Assembly: GCF_003010935.1 (NCBI RefSeq)
Contig: NZ_PGGN01000003.1
Coordinates: forward strand, 310,001 to 374,000
Reading direction: 5' to 3'
Origin: Phyllobacterium endophyticum
Lineage (GTDB): Bacteria > Pseudomonadota > Alphaproteobacteria > Rhizobiales > Rhizobiaceae
DNA: 64,000 bases
The notes beneath the pieces are model-generated. The model searched no databases and was not told the origin of the DNA. It saw only the letters and a program-made list of their open reading frames with translations. The position numbers were made by a program, and so were the translations under genes. Below, piece after piece: positions 18,683 through 27,923 of this stretch. Position 1 is the stretch's first letter; each line of letters begins with the position of its first letter.

Positions 18683-19918
18683 CTAGGCGAATGCCTTGTT
18701 CTCCCGGGTCGGATAGGGCCCCAGGAGCAGGATCGTTGCCGCACCAGCCACAAGCAGCAGCGCACAGCCTTTGAGTATTCCCGAATAGGTGCCCGTACTG
18801 TCGAATGCGTAACCAAATAGGCTGGGTCCTACAAAAGCGCCCACCACGAAAATGCCGTACAAAGTGGCGTAGGTCGTGGCATAGCTGCGCATCCCGAGGT
18901 AGCGGGCGACCAGATAGGCCATCAGGTCGAATTCCACCCCAGAAGTGAGGCCAAGCAACAAGATAGCAATGCAGGCCATGGGAAAGCTCACATGACCCTG
19001 CGAAAGTATGAGGCAGGAGGCAGCGCCCAACGTCAATATGACCGTACCTACTGCGGGCGCCCAGAAGCGATCGACCAGAATACCGCCAAGCAGTCTGCCG
19101 GCCACAGCTGCTATTCCGACGAGGGAGGCGAGCTGAACGATTTCGCTGGGAGATAGGCTCAATGAACGAAGTATGTTCTCGATATTGGGTAGTGGCGCGG
19201 CGACGGCGAGCGACATAGGCACGAAGACCATGGCCAAGAGCCAAAAATAGCGGGAGCGGAAGGCCTCACGAGCGGTCATGCCTTGCAAACCCTCGCTCGG
19301 CGCCGGCCCCGTGCCAGCATACGTATGTGGCAACCTGGCGAAGCCCCAGAGAACCATTGGGCACGCGATGAATATGGGCATTGCCCCAACCACCAAGATC
19401 GCGACACGCCAACCACCAGTTTCGATCAACAGTTGAGCCAGCGGCTTCACCACGAAGGCGAAAAGGCCCGCGCCCGATAGCACGATGCCAAGGGCAAGAC
19501 CTCGGCGTTCTTCGAACGCATTGTTGATCACCCGCGTGAAGACGACGGGCGTCGCTCCCAACCCGAAGATCCCAATAGCCAGCCACGACACATAATATTG
19601 TTCGATAGAGCCGTTCGAGGCCGCGAGCGTCATGTAGCTCAGACCTAGACATGGCAGGGAGATTGACGCCACCAGGCGCGCACCAAACCTATCGATCAAC
19701 GTCGCGAAAAAGGGGCCAATGATCAGAACAGCTGCCGCCAATAGCGACAAGCCGCCAAAAATAACGGCGAAAGACCAACCGAATTCTTCCGCGAAGATCG
19801 GCGCAAGGACGCCGATCGTGTAGAACGGAATTGCGGGTAAACCAAAAGCTGTTCCAAGCAAGCCGGCCAACACCAGCTGCCACCCGTTCCAGAACTCGGT
19901 GAAGTTTGTTCCTTTCAA
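18683..19918 (-). CDS. MFS transporter (OFA/monocarboxylate-like)
   Basis: Major facilitator protein of 411 residues with about twelve hydrophobic segments. Early helices contain GLPAIPFYTIGVLAPIFAEEFGW, typical of the oxalate/formate and monocarboxylate-like subfamily. The helix 2-3 loop reads IDRFGARLV and the central cytoplasmic loop is short and charged. A late SGVEFDLMAYLVARYLGMR stretch is characteristic of these carriers. The transported compound is unknown, probably an organic acid. It is the first gene of the minus-strand run with DJ-1, hydrolase and ABM proteins, and it faces the broken AraC gene across about 170 bases. Confidence 0.87.
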   Translation of the reverse strand: MKGTNFTEFWNGWQLVLAGLLGTAFGLPAIPFYTIGVLAPIFAEEFGWSFAVIFGGLSLLAAAVLIIGPFFATLIDRFGARLVASISLPCLGLSYMTLAASNGSIEQYYVSWLAIGIFGLGATPVVFTRVINNAFEERRGLALGIVLSGAGLFAFVVKPLAQLLIETGGWRVAILVVGAMPIFIACPMVLWGFARLPHTYAGTGPAPSEGLQGMTAREAFRSRYFWLLAMVFVPMSLAVAAPLPNIENILRSLSLSPSEIVQLASLVGIAAVAGRLLGGILVDRFWAPAVGTVILTLGAASCLILSQGHVSFPMACIAILLLGLTSGVEFDLMAYLVARYLGMRSYATTYATLYGIFVVGAFVGPSLFGYAFDSTGTYSGILKGCALLLVAGAATILLLGPYPTRENKAFA

Positions 19919-20091
19919 CGGGCACTTCCTGCTTTCGAAAGTTCGGCAATCGCATCGTTGGGCAAGACACTATGTGCGCAATGTATCCCTATGTGCAAGC
20001 CATGCGAGGTTTGCGACAATCTCGAAAACGGCGAATAGTCTCGAATGAATGCGGCATGGTGCTATCCGAACGCTCAGCGTCACCAACAGTT

Positions 20092-20483
20092 ATGCGCAAC
20101 GTGTCGCGCGCGGTTGCTATAATTCGCTCGGACCACGCGAAGACATTGCGCGTGCAGGAGCTCGCCGGGCGGCGGGAATAAGCGCCTCCGCATTCTATGA
20201 GCATTTTCGCATGATTACATCGCTGACCCCGCTGCAATTTCAAAAGCAGCTGCCCCTGATCGAGGCGAGGCGAATGCTCCTTGCCGAGGGCGCGATGATC
20301 AGCAACGCAGCCTATGCGGTTGGTTATGAAAGCCTGCCGCAGTTCACCTGCGAATATGGACGAATGTTCGGCCTGCCGCCGTCCCGCGATGTCCGGGCGG
20401 CTCGACATCGCATCCAGTCGACAGCCTGGGGGAATTCCTCGCTGCCTCGAATTGCGGTACCATGGTATCGTGAGCAACATTGA
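20092..20483 (+). pseudogene. Frameshifted AraC-family regulator fragment
   Basis: Two overlapping frames together spell the C-terminal DNA-binding half of a YqhC-like AraC regulator. Frame one gives VSRAVAIIRSDHAKTLRVQELAG. After a one-base shift near 20165, frame two gives ISASAFYEHFRMITSLTPLQ, then ARRMLLAEGAM and VGYESLPQFTCEYGRMFG. No N-terminal ligand-binding domain is present upstream, so the gene is both truncated and frameshifted. It stands divergent from the MFS gene, the position expected for the original regulator of that cluster. Confidence 0.72.
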
Positions 20484-21179
20484 AGGACAGGAGAACCGGT
20501 GTCTGGAGCACTTTCATACGTGAATCCCTAACGATTGCGGCAAATCGGCATGGGGAGAGTCGCGCAGAAATTTGTCACCGCGATCATCCCATACATAGCC
20601 AGGAAGTGAGTGATGGACACGCCTGCTGCACGCCTGAGACCTTTCTGTCCCAAAGCATTGAACAGACCCGCGCGCATCCGACATGGTAACATTCCATCTA
20701 CGTGCTTGAGTCGCTCGTAGGGCTCCTCTGGTCCCAGATCTCATGATGATCGGCTCGAACAACACAGGCGAGACCATCGTCGACCAGGTGTTGGACAACA
20801 AGATTATCCGTCGGGGTCGACGATCCGGCCCAGCGCAATATCCGTTGTTCCAGACGTCACACCGATTTCGACGGCGTCCTTGTCAAACAGGGTCAGCCGC
20901 AGCTTGATGTCGATCGCTTGCTCGCGCAACTGACGGGGTCTCGCGGCCATCAGCACGAATTCAACGTGCTGTTGGGAGCGATGGTAAAGCGCTAGGTGGC
21001 TCGAATCTGCTTTACAGGAATGCTTGGACAACAGAACTCCCCTCCAAAATCGTGAGCCTGTTTCAGGCGCATATGTCGACAGGAAGGACCAGCACCACTC
21101 GAGTAAAGAGCGGATACGCAATTGAACCCTCTACGTGATAGCGAATGTCTCAAGGTAATTGGCTGATCTGGGTCTTTAT
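20484..21179. other. Intergenic, no recognisable gene
   Basis: About 700 bases between the AraC relic and the LuxR regulator stop. Minus-strand readings at 20514-20801 and 20804-21121 have unremarkable composition and no family resemblance that I can name. The second contains LREQAIDIKLRLTLFDKDA near its end, which looks protein-like and may be a gene fragment. I see no RNA gene or clear terminator. Confidence 0.35.
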
Positions 21180-23777
21180 CTAGGACATAGTTCTTAATAC
21201 GGCCTGGGTTCGGTTTTTGACGCCAAGCTTGGAGAAAAGATTTTTGGTATGGGATTTGACTGTATTGATATTGATGTTGAGCCTATTAGCGATTTCGCTG
21301 TTGGAAAGGCCCCAGCGTAATAGTTCCAGCACTTCTTCTTCCCGTTGCGTCAGAGTATTTGCGAAAAGATCTGCTGAGCTTGCAAGTCGTCTGTCCGCAC
21401 GAGGAGGCAGGCTGGCCTGTGGGATATCCAGATAGATGTCGAGTGTATTGCCGAGGTCCGGGTGTTGCAGCGCCAACACTGAACTGCTGCCGCCTCCCAG
21501 GCGCGTCACCAGGCGGGCGACTTGAAGGGCGCTTAACGTGCGGCCTTGCTGGGCCGCCGTAGCCTCGACAGCGCGCAATTTTTCGAGAGCGAGGGCTCTC
21601 TGCCCGGTTTCAATCAACGCCCGTGCCTCAACGACATCGTACGCATCCCAAATCTGCCATGCTTGTGGCGGATAGCGACGCCGGGCCTCTGGCAAGTGGA
21701 GGGTGAGGCGCTCCCACTCGCGCAACCCCTCGACTGTATTCCCAAGGCGGAACGCCCGGCTGGCCCGCTCGACGGCAAGCTGGAATTCGAACCGGAAATC
21801 ATCGGTTTCGTAGGCGCGGCGGCTGGCGCGCACCAACACGTTGGTTGCTTCGTCCGAACGGCCCGTCGCATCGTAGACGCGGGCAAGTCCGATCGTTGCG
21901 GTCAGCACGCGCTCACAGAGGCCGGAGACGTCGGTAGTATGCTCGGACGGCGTGGCGCGAAGCCAGAGCTGTTCGGCTTTATCGAACTCACCTCGATCGA
22001 AAGCAACAACGCCCAAAAGCACAGAGGGCAGCGCAACCATGTAGGAATGTTCGCCGAAATTGCTGCGCGCGATTCGTAGCGCGTCTTCCGCCACGCTCTC
22101 TGCCTCTCGCATATGGCCACGTGCAATATAGCACATGGCAGCGATGGAGCGGGAATGGAGGCCGCCCCAGTGCACCGCCATCTCGTCGTATATCCCTTTG
22201 GCCCGCCAGGTCAGCCTTTCAGCAAGCTCAAGGGCGCCAGCTTGAAGGGCAAGGTAACTGTGAATGGAATCGAGATCCACTTGGCCGAAGGCAAATTGGT
22301 CGAGCTCGTGGCCATCAAGCGCGTCGATATGGGAAAGGCCGCTCGTAAGGTCGCCACCATAAGCGCCGATGAGAGCACGCATCAGATGCAGGCGACCATC
22401 GATATCAAGTCCGGTTTCACGGGCAATGAGCGACATTCGGCTTGCCTTGTCGGCAGCGAGCGCCTCGATCGTGCGAAGTGTCTGCTCTGCCTGCAGAAAG
22501 CGCCGCATGTTGATGGAGCGCCAAACCTGCAGGAACAGCAGCAGCGGCCGTTCTTCGCGCGCATCGCGCGGCAGCTGCTGCATCCAGCGGGAAAAGACTT
22601 CGAACCGCCCGTGGCTTAGATAGTCGAAGAGGCAATAGCTCTCGATCATCTCCGCTGCCCATTCTGGACGGCGTGCAAGGAAGGCGTGCCGCACGGCATC
22701 CATCGGGGAGCCGCTCTCGATGAACCATCGGGCGGCGCGCGAATGAAGATCAGTGAGGTCGATGCCCGTTTCGGAATGAAGCCGAGTCTGCAGAAATTCC
22801 TGGAACAGGTGGTGATATTTATACCATTGCTGCGCTCCCGGCAGGGCGACCACGAAAAGCTGGGCTTCTTCGAGGAAAGACAGGATCTCGGTACTGTCGT
22901 TGCGCCTCGTCACGGCATCGCAGAGGCCAGCACTCAACGCGTCGAGAATCGAGGTCAAGGTCAGAAAGCTGCAGACCTTTTCCGGCAGGCCAAGGATCAC
23001 TTCTTCAAGAAAATACTCTACAAAGGCGCGATGGCTTCCCGTCGGAGGCGTGTTGGAAAACGCGCCCGGCACGCGACCGAGGACGAGCGACGCGAGCCGG
23101 AGACCCGCTGCCCATCCTTCAGTGTAACCGTGCATCTGCCTGCTCTCTTCAGAGGTCATCGATACGCCTGGCGACGCCTGGAAAAAGGCCTCTGTCTCAC
23201 TCTCGTCGAAAAACAGCTCCCCGACAGGTACTTCGAGGATCTCGCCGCTAACCCGCAGGCGGCCGATAGGGATTGAGGGACGGATGCGGCTGGCCAACAC
23301 GATAGTCAAATTCGGGATACGAGCCGCAAGAATGCTACTTATCGTTTCGCCCCCATCTCCGCCTTCTACGAAATGATAATCATCGACAAACACGGCAAGG
23401 GGCGCCATTGCGGCATATCGCGCCGTCGTTGCCACTAGGCGAGCTAGGCCATTCGACTCGTCACGAGACTTTGCGGGCGCCCCGAACTGGATGAAGCTTG
23501 CTTCGACAGCGAAATTCAAAGCGTCGGCGAAGAAGAGCGGATCGCGGTCAGCCTCTCTGGCTGAATACCAAACTGTTTTGGAGCCGGCCGCTACCAGGGA
23601 CTCATACCACTGCGCGAGCAGCGTGGTCTTGCCCGAACCGGCGGGGGCATGGACGAGGCAGAGCCGGTGTTGCTGCAGCAAGTCGGACATAGTCGTCAGC
23701 CGTGGCCGGTTGATTACCCCTTGCGAAGCGCGCGGTGGGGACGTGTAGCGATTGATGAGGCTCGATTGCTGCGACAA
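21180..23777 (-). CDS. MalT-like LuxR-family transcriptional regulator (LAL type)
   Basis: Large ATP-dependent LuxR regulator of 865 residues. Residues ~20-300 form the ATPase domain with Walker A HAPAGSGKTTLLAQW near residue 43 and VFVDDYHFV as Walker B. A long helical TPR-like region (~370-780) would bind an inducer. The C-terminal LuxR helix-turn-helix reads LTQREEEVLELLRWG, then NININTVKSHTKNLFSKLGV. It is divergent from the amidase and peptide-importer genes, which it most likely activates in response to an amide or oligopeptide-like ligand. An inverted AGGGTGAYA repeat in the shared promoter region is a candidate binding site. Confidence 0.9.
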   Translation of the reverse strand: MSQQSSLINRYTSPPRASQGVINRPRLTTMSDLLQQHRLCLVHAPAGSGKTTLLAQWYESLVAAGSKTVWYSAREADRDPLFFADALNFAVEASFIQFGAPAKSRDESNGLARLVATTARYAAMAPLAVFVDDYHFVEGGDGGETISSILAARIPNLTIVLASRIRPSIPIGRLRVSGEILEVPVGELFFDESETEAFFQASPGVSMTSEESRQMHGYTEGWAAGLRLASLVLGRVPGAFSNTPPTGSHRAFVEYFLEEVILGLPEKVCSFLTLTSILDALSAGLCDAVTRRNDSTEILSFLEEAQLFVVALPGAQQWYKYHHLFQEFLQTRLHSETGIDLTDLHSRAARWFIESGSPMDAVRHAFLARRPEWAAEMIESYCLFDYLSHGRFEVFSRWMQQLPRDAREERPLLLFLQVWRSINMRRFLQAEQTLRTIEALAADKASRMSLIARETGLDIDGRLHLMRALIGAYGGDLTSGLSHIDALDGHELDQFAFGQVDLDSIHSYLALQAGALELAERLTWRAKGIYDEMAVHWGGLHSRSIAAMCYIARGHMREAESVAEDALRIARSNFGEHSYMVALPSVLLGVVAFDRGEFDKAEQLWLRATPSEHTTDVSGLCERVLTATIGLARVYDATGRSDEATNVLVRASRRAYETDDFRFEFQLAVERASRAFRLGNTVEGLREWERLTLHLPEARRRYPPQAWQIWDAYDVVEARALIETGQRALALEKLRAVEATAAQQGRTLSALQVARLVTRLGGGSSSVLALQHPDLGNTLDIYLDIPQASLPPRADRRLASSADLFANTLTQREEEVLELLRWGLSNSEIANRLNININTVKSHTKNLFSKLGVKNRTQAVLRTMS

Positions 23778-23823
23778 GAGACATCCACATTCAGTTCGGT
23801 TACATGCGAGCGTATCACTCTTT

Positions 23824-23856
23824 AGGGTGACACAAAATATTTCTGGATATCACCCT
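23824..23856. promoter_or_regulatory. Inverted AGGGTGA repeat between regulator and amidase
   Basis: AGGGTGA at 23824-23830 and its reverse complement TCACCCT at 23850-23856, with 19 bases between. Extended, both arms read AGGGTGAYA. It lies between the divergent MalT-like regulator and the amidase gene, about 70 bases before the likely amidase start. A LuxR/MalT-type activator site is the simplest reading; this is inference. Confidence 0.4.
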
Positions 23857-23925
23857 TCGGGATCATGCGAGGAATTTGGGCGTGATCTAGTCTCAGACCC
23901 TTACCTGAATTGGGGGTCTTTCAAG

Positions 23926-25347
23926 TTGCAGCTCAGCGAATACCGGAACTTCGACGCCACAGGACTGGCCGAACTCGTAGCCAAGCAAGAGGTGACGGCT
24001 AGCGAATTGCTTGATGCGGCGCTAGCCGGCGTTGCGGCGGTCGATGGCGAGCTCAATGCGGTGATCGCCACCTTCGAGGAGGAAGCCCGACGCTTCATCG
24101 CGCAGGAGCTTTCAGACGGTCCGTTCAAGGGCGTCCCTTTTCTGCTCAAGGATCTGACGGCGCACTATGGTGGACAGCCGACCGGCGCCGGATGGCCACC
24201 ACGCGCAGCCGTCCGACCCGCCGAAGATTCCGAGCTTGTCCGTCGCTTCAAAAAGTCGGGTGTTGTGATCTTCGGCAAAACCTCGGTTCCCGAGCTTGCC
24301 ATGGACTGGACGACACGCTCGCGCGCCCATGGCGTAACCAACAATCCCTGGGACACCACACGCACGGCCGGTACGTCAAGTGGCGGTACGGCGGCGGCGG
24401 TTGCGGCCGGCGTGGTGCCGATGGGGCACGGCAATGATGGCGGCGGTTCGATCCGTGTGCCATCGTCGGCCTGCGGCTGCTTCGGCCTGAAGCCGAGCCG
24501 CGGCCGCAACCCGGTCGCCCCGTCGGGCAGCACCTGGCAGGGCATGCTGGTCGAGCACGTGCTTTCGCGCTCTGTGCGCGACAGCGCCGGCATGCTGGAC
24601 GCGACCCAGGGTCTGCATGTCGGCCAATTCTTCAACAGCCCGCCCGGCGAGGGATTCGCAAGCGAAGTCGGCCGCGATCCCGGGAAATTGCGCATAGGCG
24701 TCTCGACCAAAGCGCCCTATGGTGCGGCGACCCATCCCGATTGCGTCACGGCGATCGAGGAGACAATGAAGTTGCTCGAAGGCCTAGGCCATATCTGCGA
24801 GTCCCATGACATCGAGTTGCCGCCAGATGGCTGGAGTGCGTTCGAAACCTTCATCCTGGCGGAATATGCGACCGACATGAGGCTGGAGGAAGACGTTTTA
24901 GGACGCAAGCTGACGGCAGACGATTTTCCGCCCATGCTGTGGGAGATGATCGATGCCGGCAACGGTATCTCGGCGGTCGACGTCAATGTCGCAACGACAC
25001 GCCTGCACGCGGTCGCCTCTGCCGTCACCTCCACGTTCAACCGCTATGATGTCTTTCTGTCGCCGACGCTTGCGCAGCCGCCGCTTGCGCACGACGCCTT
25101 CCCGCAGGCGACGTCGATGCGGGAGCATTATGAATTCTACCTCTCCTGGATGCCCTTCACCCATATCTTCAACGTCAACGGCTCACCAGCTATGTCGGTA
25201 CCGCTCGTCTGGAATGCGGAAGGCCTGCCGATCGGCGTCCAGTTCGCCGCTGCTCCGGCCGCAGAAGGCCTGCTTTTTCGACTCGCATCGCAGCTTGAAA
25301 TGGCAAGGCCATGGGAGGGCAAACGTCCGCCAATATCGGTGGCCTAA
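23926..25347 (+). CDS. Amidase (amidase-signature family)
   Basis: About 473 residues from a proposed TTG start at 23926, preceded by GGGGG about ten bases upstream. Family similarity begins at SEYRNFDATGLAELV, while an ATG at 23752 would add 58 unrelated residues and overlap the divergent regulator gene. The Ser-cisSer-Lys triad is visible: Lys75 (LLKDLTAHYG), Ser151/152 (GTSSGGTAAAVAAG) and Ser175 (GGGSIRVPSS). It hydrolyses an amide to a carboxylate and ammonia in the cytosol. It is the first gene of an operon with a five-part peptide-type importer, which suggests the imported compound is an amide or short peptide-like molecule. Confidence 0.9.
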   Translation: MQLSEYRNFDATGLAELVAKQEVTASELLDAALAGVAAVDGELNAVIATFEEEARRFIAQELSDGPFKGVPFLLKDLTAHYGGQPTGAGWPPRAAVRPAEDSELVRRFKKSGVVIFGKTSVPELAMDWTTRSRAHGVTNNPWDTTRTAGTSSGGTAAAVAAGVVPMGHGNDGGGSIRVPSSACGCFGLKPSRGRNPVAPSGSTWQGMLVEHVLSRSVRDSAGMLDATQGLHVGQFFNSPPGEGFASEVGRDPGKLRIGVSTKAPYGAATHPDCVTAIEETMKLLEGLGHICESHDIELPPDGWSAFETFILAEYATDMRLEEDVLGRKLTADDFPPMLWEMIDAGNGISAVDVNVATTRLHAVASAVTSTFNRYDVFLSPTLAQPPLAHDAFPQATSMREHYEFYLSWMPFTHIFNVNGSPAMSVPLVWNAEGLPIGVQFAAAPAAEGLLFRLASQLEMARPWEGKRPPISVA

Positions 25348-25390
25348 TCCATGATTTGCAGTCCAATCATAAAAACAGGGAACATAGCTT

Positions 25391-26941
25391 ATGACAAAGC
25401 ACCATCTCCGCAAAGTTGTCTCCGCACTGCTGGCCGCAGCAGCGTTCGGCACCGGCCTGAGCCTGTCCGTCGCTGCCGCCACAGACCTGACCGTCGCTCG
25501 CGCCGTCGACGCCGACAGTCTTGATCCCGACAAGACCAGCACGACTCAGTCGCTGCAGATGACCAACCTGATCTTCGATACCATGCTGACCATGGACAAG
25601 GACGGCTCCTTGCATCCGGGCCTCGCCAGCGAGTGGTCCATGTCGGAGGATGGCAAGACCTATTCCTTCACCATTGGCGACGGATTGAAGTGCCATGATG
25701 GCAGCACCTTCGACGCCGCCGCAGCCAAGGCGAGAGTTGATCGCGCCATCGATCCGGCCACCATCAACCCGGACCGTTCGCTGTGGGGGCCGATCACAGG
25801 CACCAGCGTGGAAGGCAAAGTGCTTAAGGTGTCGCTGTCGGAACCCTACAGCCCGTTTTTCTCATTCCTGACCGGCATCCAGGCGGGCTTCATCTGCCCA
25901 TCCTCATTTGCTACCGCCGATTTCAGGCCGATCGGAACCGGCCCATTCAAGTTCGTCAGTTGGACGCGCAACGATACCCTCCAGCTTCAGGCCAATGCTG
26001 ACTACAAGAACTTTAATCCGCTTGTCGAAAACCCAGGCAAACCGCATGTCGACAAATTAACATTCAAGGTCATTCCGGAAGCGGTTGCCCGCATGGCGTC
26101 CCTACGCTCCGGCGAGGCCGATCTCGTTGAGCCTTCGTTGGAGGAAACGGCGGAGCTGAAGAGTGACGGCGCTTTCAAAGTCTATGCCGCCGAGCTGTCG
26201 GGCCAGCAGGTGTTGGCCGCATTCTCCTGGAAGGTCAAGCCGTTCGATAACCCGGAAATCCGAAAGGCGATCGGCATGGCGATGAATCGGGATGCCTATG
26301 CCAACATTGCATTCGAGGGTCTGGTCCATACCTCCAATTGCCCCGTCGCGCCAAATCTGTTTTCCACGGATGAGGAATTGTGCGCCACTTGGGGGGCGAA
26401 ATACGATCCTGATGGCGCCAAGGCGATCTTGGAAAAGGCCGGGTACACGGCCGATGAGCCGCTGAAAATAAAGCTAGTAGCTCACAAATTGTCGGGCTGG
26501 GACCAGATGCATCAGATCATGCAGCAGGATTTGGCTGCTATCAACGTCCAGGCAGAGATCGAAACGCGCGAGGTCGCATCGCACTTCGATCACATGACGA
26601 GTGAGAATAAGCGCACTGATGGAATGCCGTATGTCTGGACCATGGGCATGTCGGGCGTGGATCCGGATTATCTTAACTTCCTTTGGAAGCGCCCCGGCTT
26701 CGTGAACATGGGCTTGAATGAACAAGTCGACACCATGCTCGACGAGCAGCGCAGGTTGTCGGGCGACGCTCGCGCTGCCAAAATCCACGACATCGAAAAA
26801 TATCTGATGGAAAATGCCTATACCGTCCCGCTGCTATCGCCGGGCTGGAACTGGCTTATGGCATCAAGCGCAAAAGTCGAAGGCTTCAAGCTAGGGTTCA
26901 TGGTATCTCTCCTGTTTAATGACGTGACCCTCAAGCAATAG
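25391..26941 (+). CDS. Peptide/nickel-type ABC transporter substrate-binding protein
   Basis: Periplasmic solute-binding protein of 516 residues, SBP_bac_5 (DppA/OppA) family. It has a Sec signal peptide ending around LSVAAATD, the N-terminal DADSLDPDKTSTTQS pattern, LASEWSMSEDGKTYSF and a later NPEIRKAIGMAMNRDAY segment, all family hallmarks. It would capture the substrate for the permeases and ATPases encoded next. It starts 43 bases after the amidase. Related proteins bind dipeptides, opines, glutathione or amides, and specificity cannot be read from the sequence. A perfect intercistronic hairpin follows its stop. Confidence 0.92.
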   Translation: MTKHHLRKVVSALLAAAAFGTGLSLSVAAATDLTVARAVDADSLDPDKTSTTQSLQMTNLIFDTMLTMDKDGSLHPGLASEWSMSEDGKTYSFTIGDGLKCHDGSTFDAAAAKARVDRAIDPATINPDRSLWGPITGTSVEGKVLKVSLSEPYSPFFSFLTGIQAGFICPSSFATADFRPIGTGPFKFVSWTRNDTLQLQANADYKNFNPLVENPGKPHVDKLTFKVIPEAVARMASLRSGEADLVEPSLEETAELKSDGAFKVYAAELSGQQVLAAFSWKVKPFDNPEIRKAIGMAMNRDAYANIAFEGLVHTSNCPVAPNLFSTDEELCATWGAKYDPDGAKAILEKAGYTADEPLKIKLVAHKLSGWDQMHQIMQQDLAAINVQAEIETREVASHFDHMTSENKRTDGMPYVWTMGMSGVDPDYLNFLWKRPGFVNMGLNEQVDTMLDEQRRLSGDARAAKIHDIEKYLMENAYTVPLLSPGWNWLMASSAKVEGFKLGFMVSLLFNDVTLKQ

Positions 26942-26950
26942 TGGGTTTGA

Positions 26951-26979
26951 ACCGCCCTGTCGCCAATAGACAGGGCGGT
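26951..26979 (+). terminator. Intercistronic 11-bp hairpin after the binding-protein gene
   Basis: ACCGCCCTGTC and GACAGGGCGGT pair perfectly (11 bp) around the loop GCCAATA, ten bases after the binding-protein stop and before the first permease. No T-run follows. Such hairpins commonly attenuate read-through or protect the upstream mRNA so that the binding protein is made in excess of the membrane parts. Confidence 0.7.
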
Positions 26980-26999
26980 CAATGGCCGGAAGGGTCGTG

Positions 27000-27923
27000 A
27001 TGCCGTTTCTGATATTAAAACGAGTGCTTGTCGCCTGCTCTACCGTCATAGCGGTGATCGTGCTGTCCGGCATGCTCATCCATGTGGTTCCGGGCGATCC
27101 GGTGACCGCCATGATGGCACAGTCCGTCTCTGCGACGCCGGAGGCGATGGCTGAGATGCGTGCCCGCCTCGGTCTGGACCTGCCGGTCTGGCAGCAGGTG
27201 ATGCTCTATCTTACAAAGGTGCTGCAGGGTGACCTCGGCACGACCATCCGCGGCAATGAGTCTGTCCTGATGCTGCTTTTGCAACGGCTGCCCAACACCT
27301 TTGCATTAGCTGTCTCGGGCCTCGCGCTGGCGCTGGCGATCGGTATACCGCTCGGTTTCATGGCAGCCGTCAACCGGGGCCGGATCGCTGATACTGCCGT
27401 CATGTTCATTGCTGTGCTCGGCGTGTCGATCCCGGCATTCTGGCTGGGTCTCATCATGATCCAGCTCTTCGCGCTGAAGCTCAACTGGCTTCCCGTCGCT
27501 GGGTCGAGCTGGCGCAACATCCTCCTGCCGGCTCTGACGCTCGGCCTGACCTATTGCGCGCTTGTCGCCCGCATGACGCGTTCGGCGCTGGTTGATGTGC
27601 TGGAAGAGGACTATATCCGCACCGCCCGTGCAAAGGGACTGCGTGAACACGAGGTCTTGTTCGTACATGCGCTCAGACCGGCGCTGATCAGCATTGTCAC
27701 CGTCGTCGGCCTCGTCTTCGCCTATCTGCTCGGTGGCCAGGTTATCATCGAAAACGTCTTCTCCTGGAACGGCATCGGCCGCCTGGCGGTCCAGGCCATG
27801 CTGGAACGGGATTATCCGATGATCCAGGGCTTTATCGTCGTCTTCGCCACCTCTGTGGTTATCGTCTCGATGCTGATCGACATTCTCTACAGTTTTCTTG
27901 ATCCGCGCATGAGGCAGAAATGA
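27000..27923 (+). CDS. Peptide-type ABC transporter permease (DppB-like)
   Basis: About 307 residues with six hydrophobic segments. It begins MPFLILKRVLVACSTVIAV; the ATG six codons upstream (26982) is also possible, but a GGAAGGG stretch better suits the later one. It carries the DppB-type N-terminus (MLIHVVPGDPV) and the EAA-loop segment DYIRTARAKGLREHEVLFVHALRPAL near residues 200-225, which contacts the ATPases. It pairs with the next gene product to form the membrane channel. Its last four bases overlap the DppC-like start (ATGA). Confidence 0.92.
   Translation: MPFLILKRVLVACSTVIAVIVLSGMLIHVVPGDPVTAMMAQSVSATPEAMAEMRARLGLDLPVWQQVMLYLTKVLQGDLGTTIRGNESVLMLLLQRLPNTFALAVSGLALALAIGIPLGFMAAVNRGRIADTAVMFIAVLGVSIPAFWLGLIMIQLFALKLNWLPVAGSSWRNILLPALTLGLTYCALVARMTRSALVDVLEEDYIRTARAKGLREHEVLFVHALRPALISIVTVVGLVFAYLLGGQVIIENVFSWNGIGRLAVQAMLERDYPMIQGFIVVFATSVVIVSMLIDILYSFLDPRMRQK

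Noticed and set aside
20804-21121. Possible gene on the minus strand
   Set aside because: Only the last 40 residues look protein-like; no family, ribosome site or partner, so it is kept as intergenic.
26951-26979. Full rho-independent terminator
   Set aside because: The stem is strong but no T-run follows, and the permease genes depend on read-through from the same operon.
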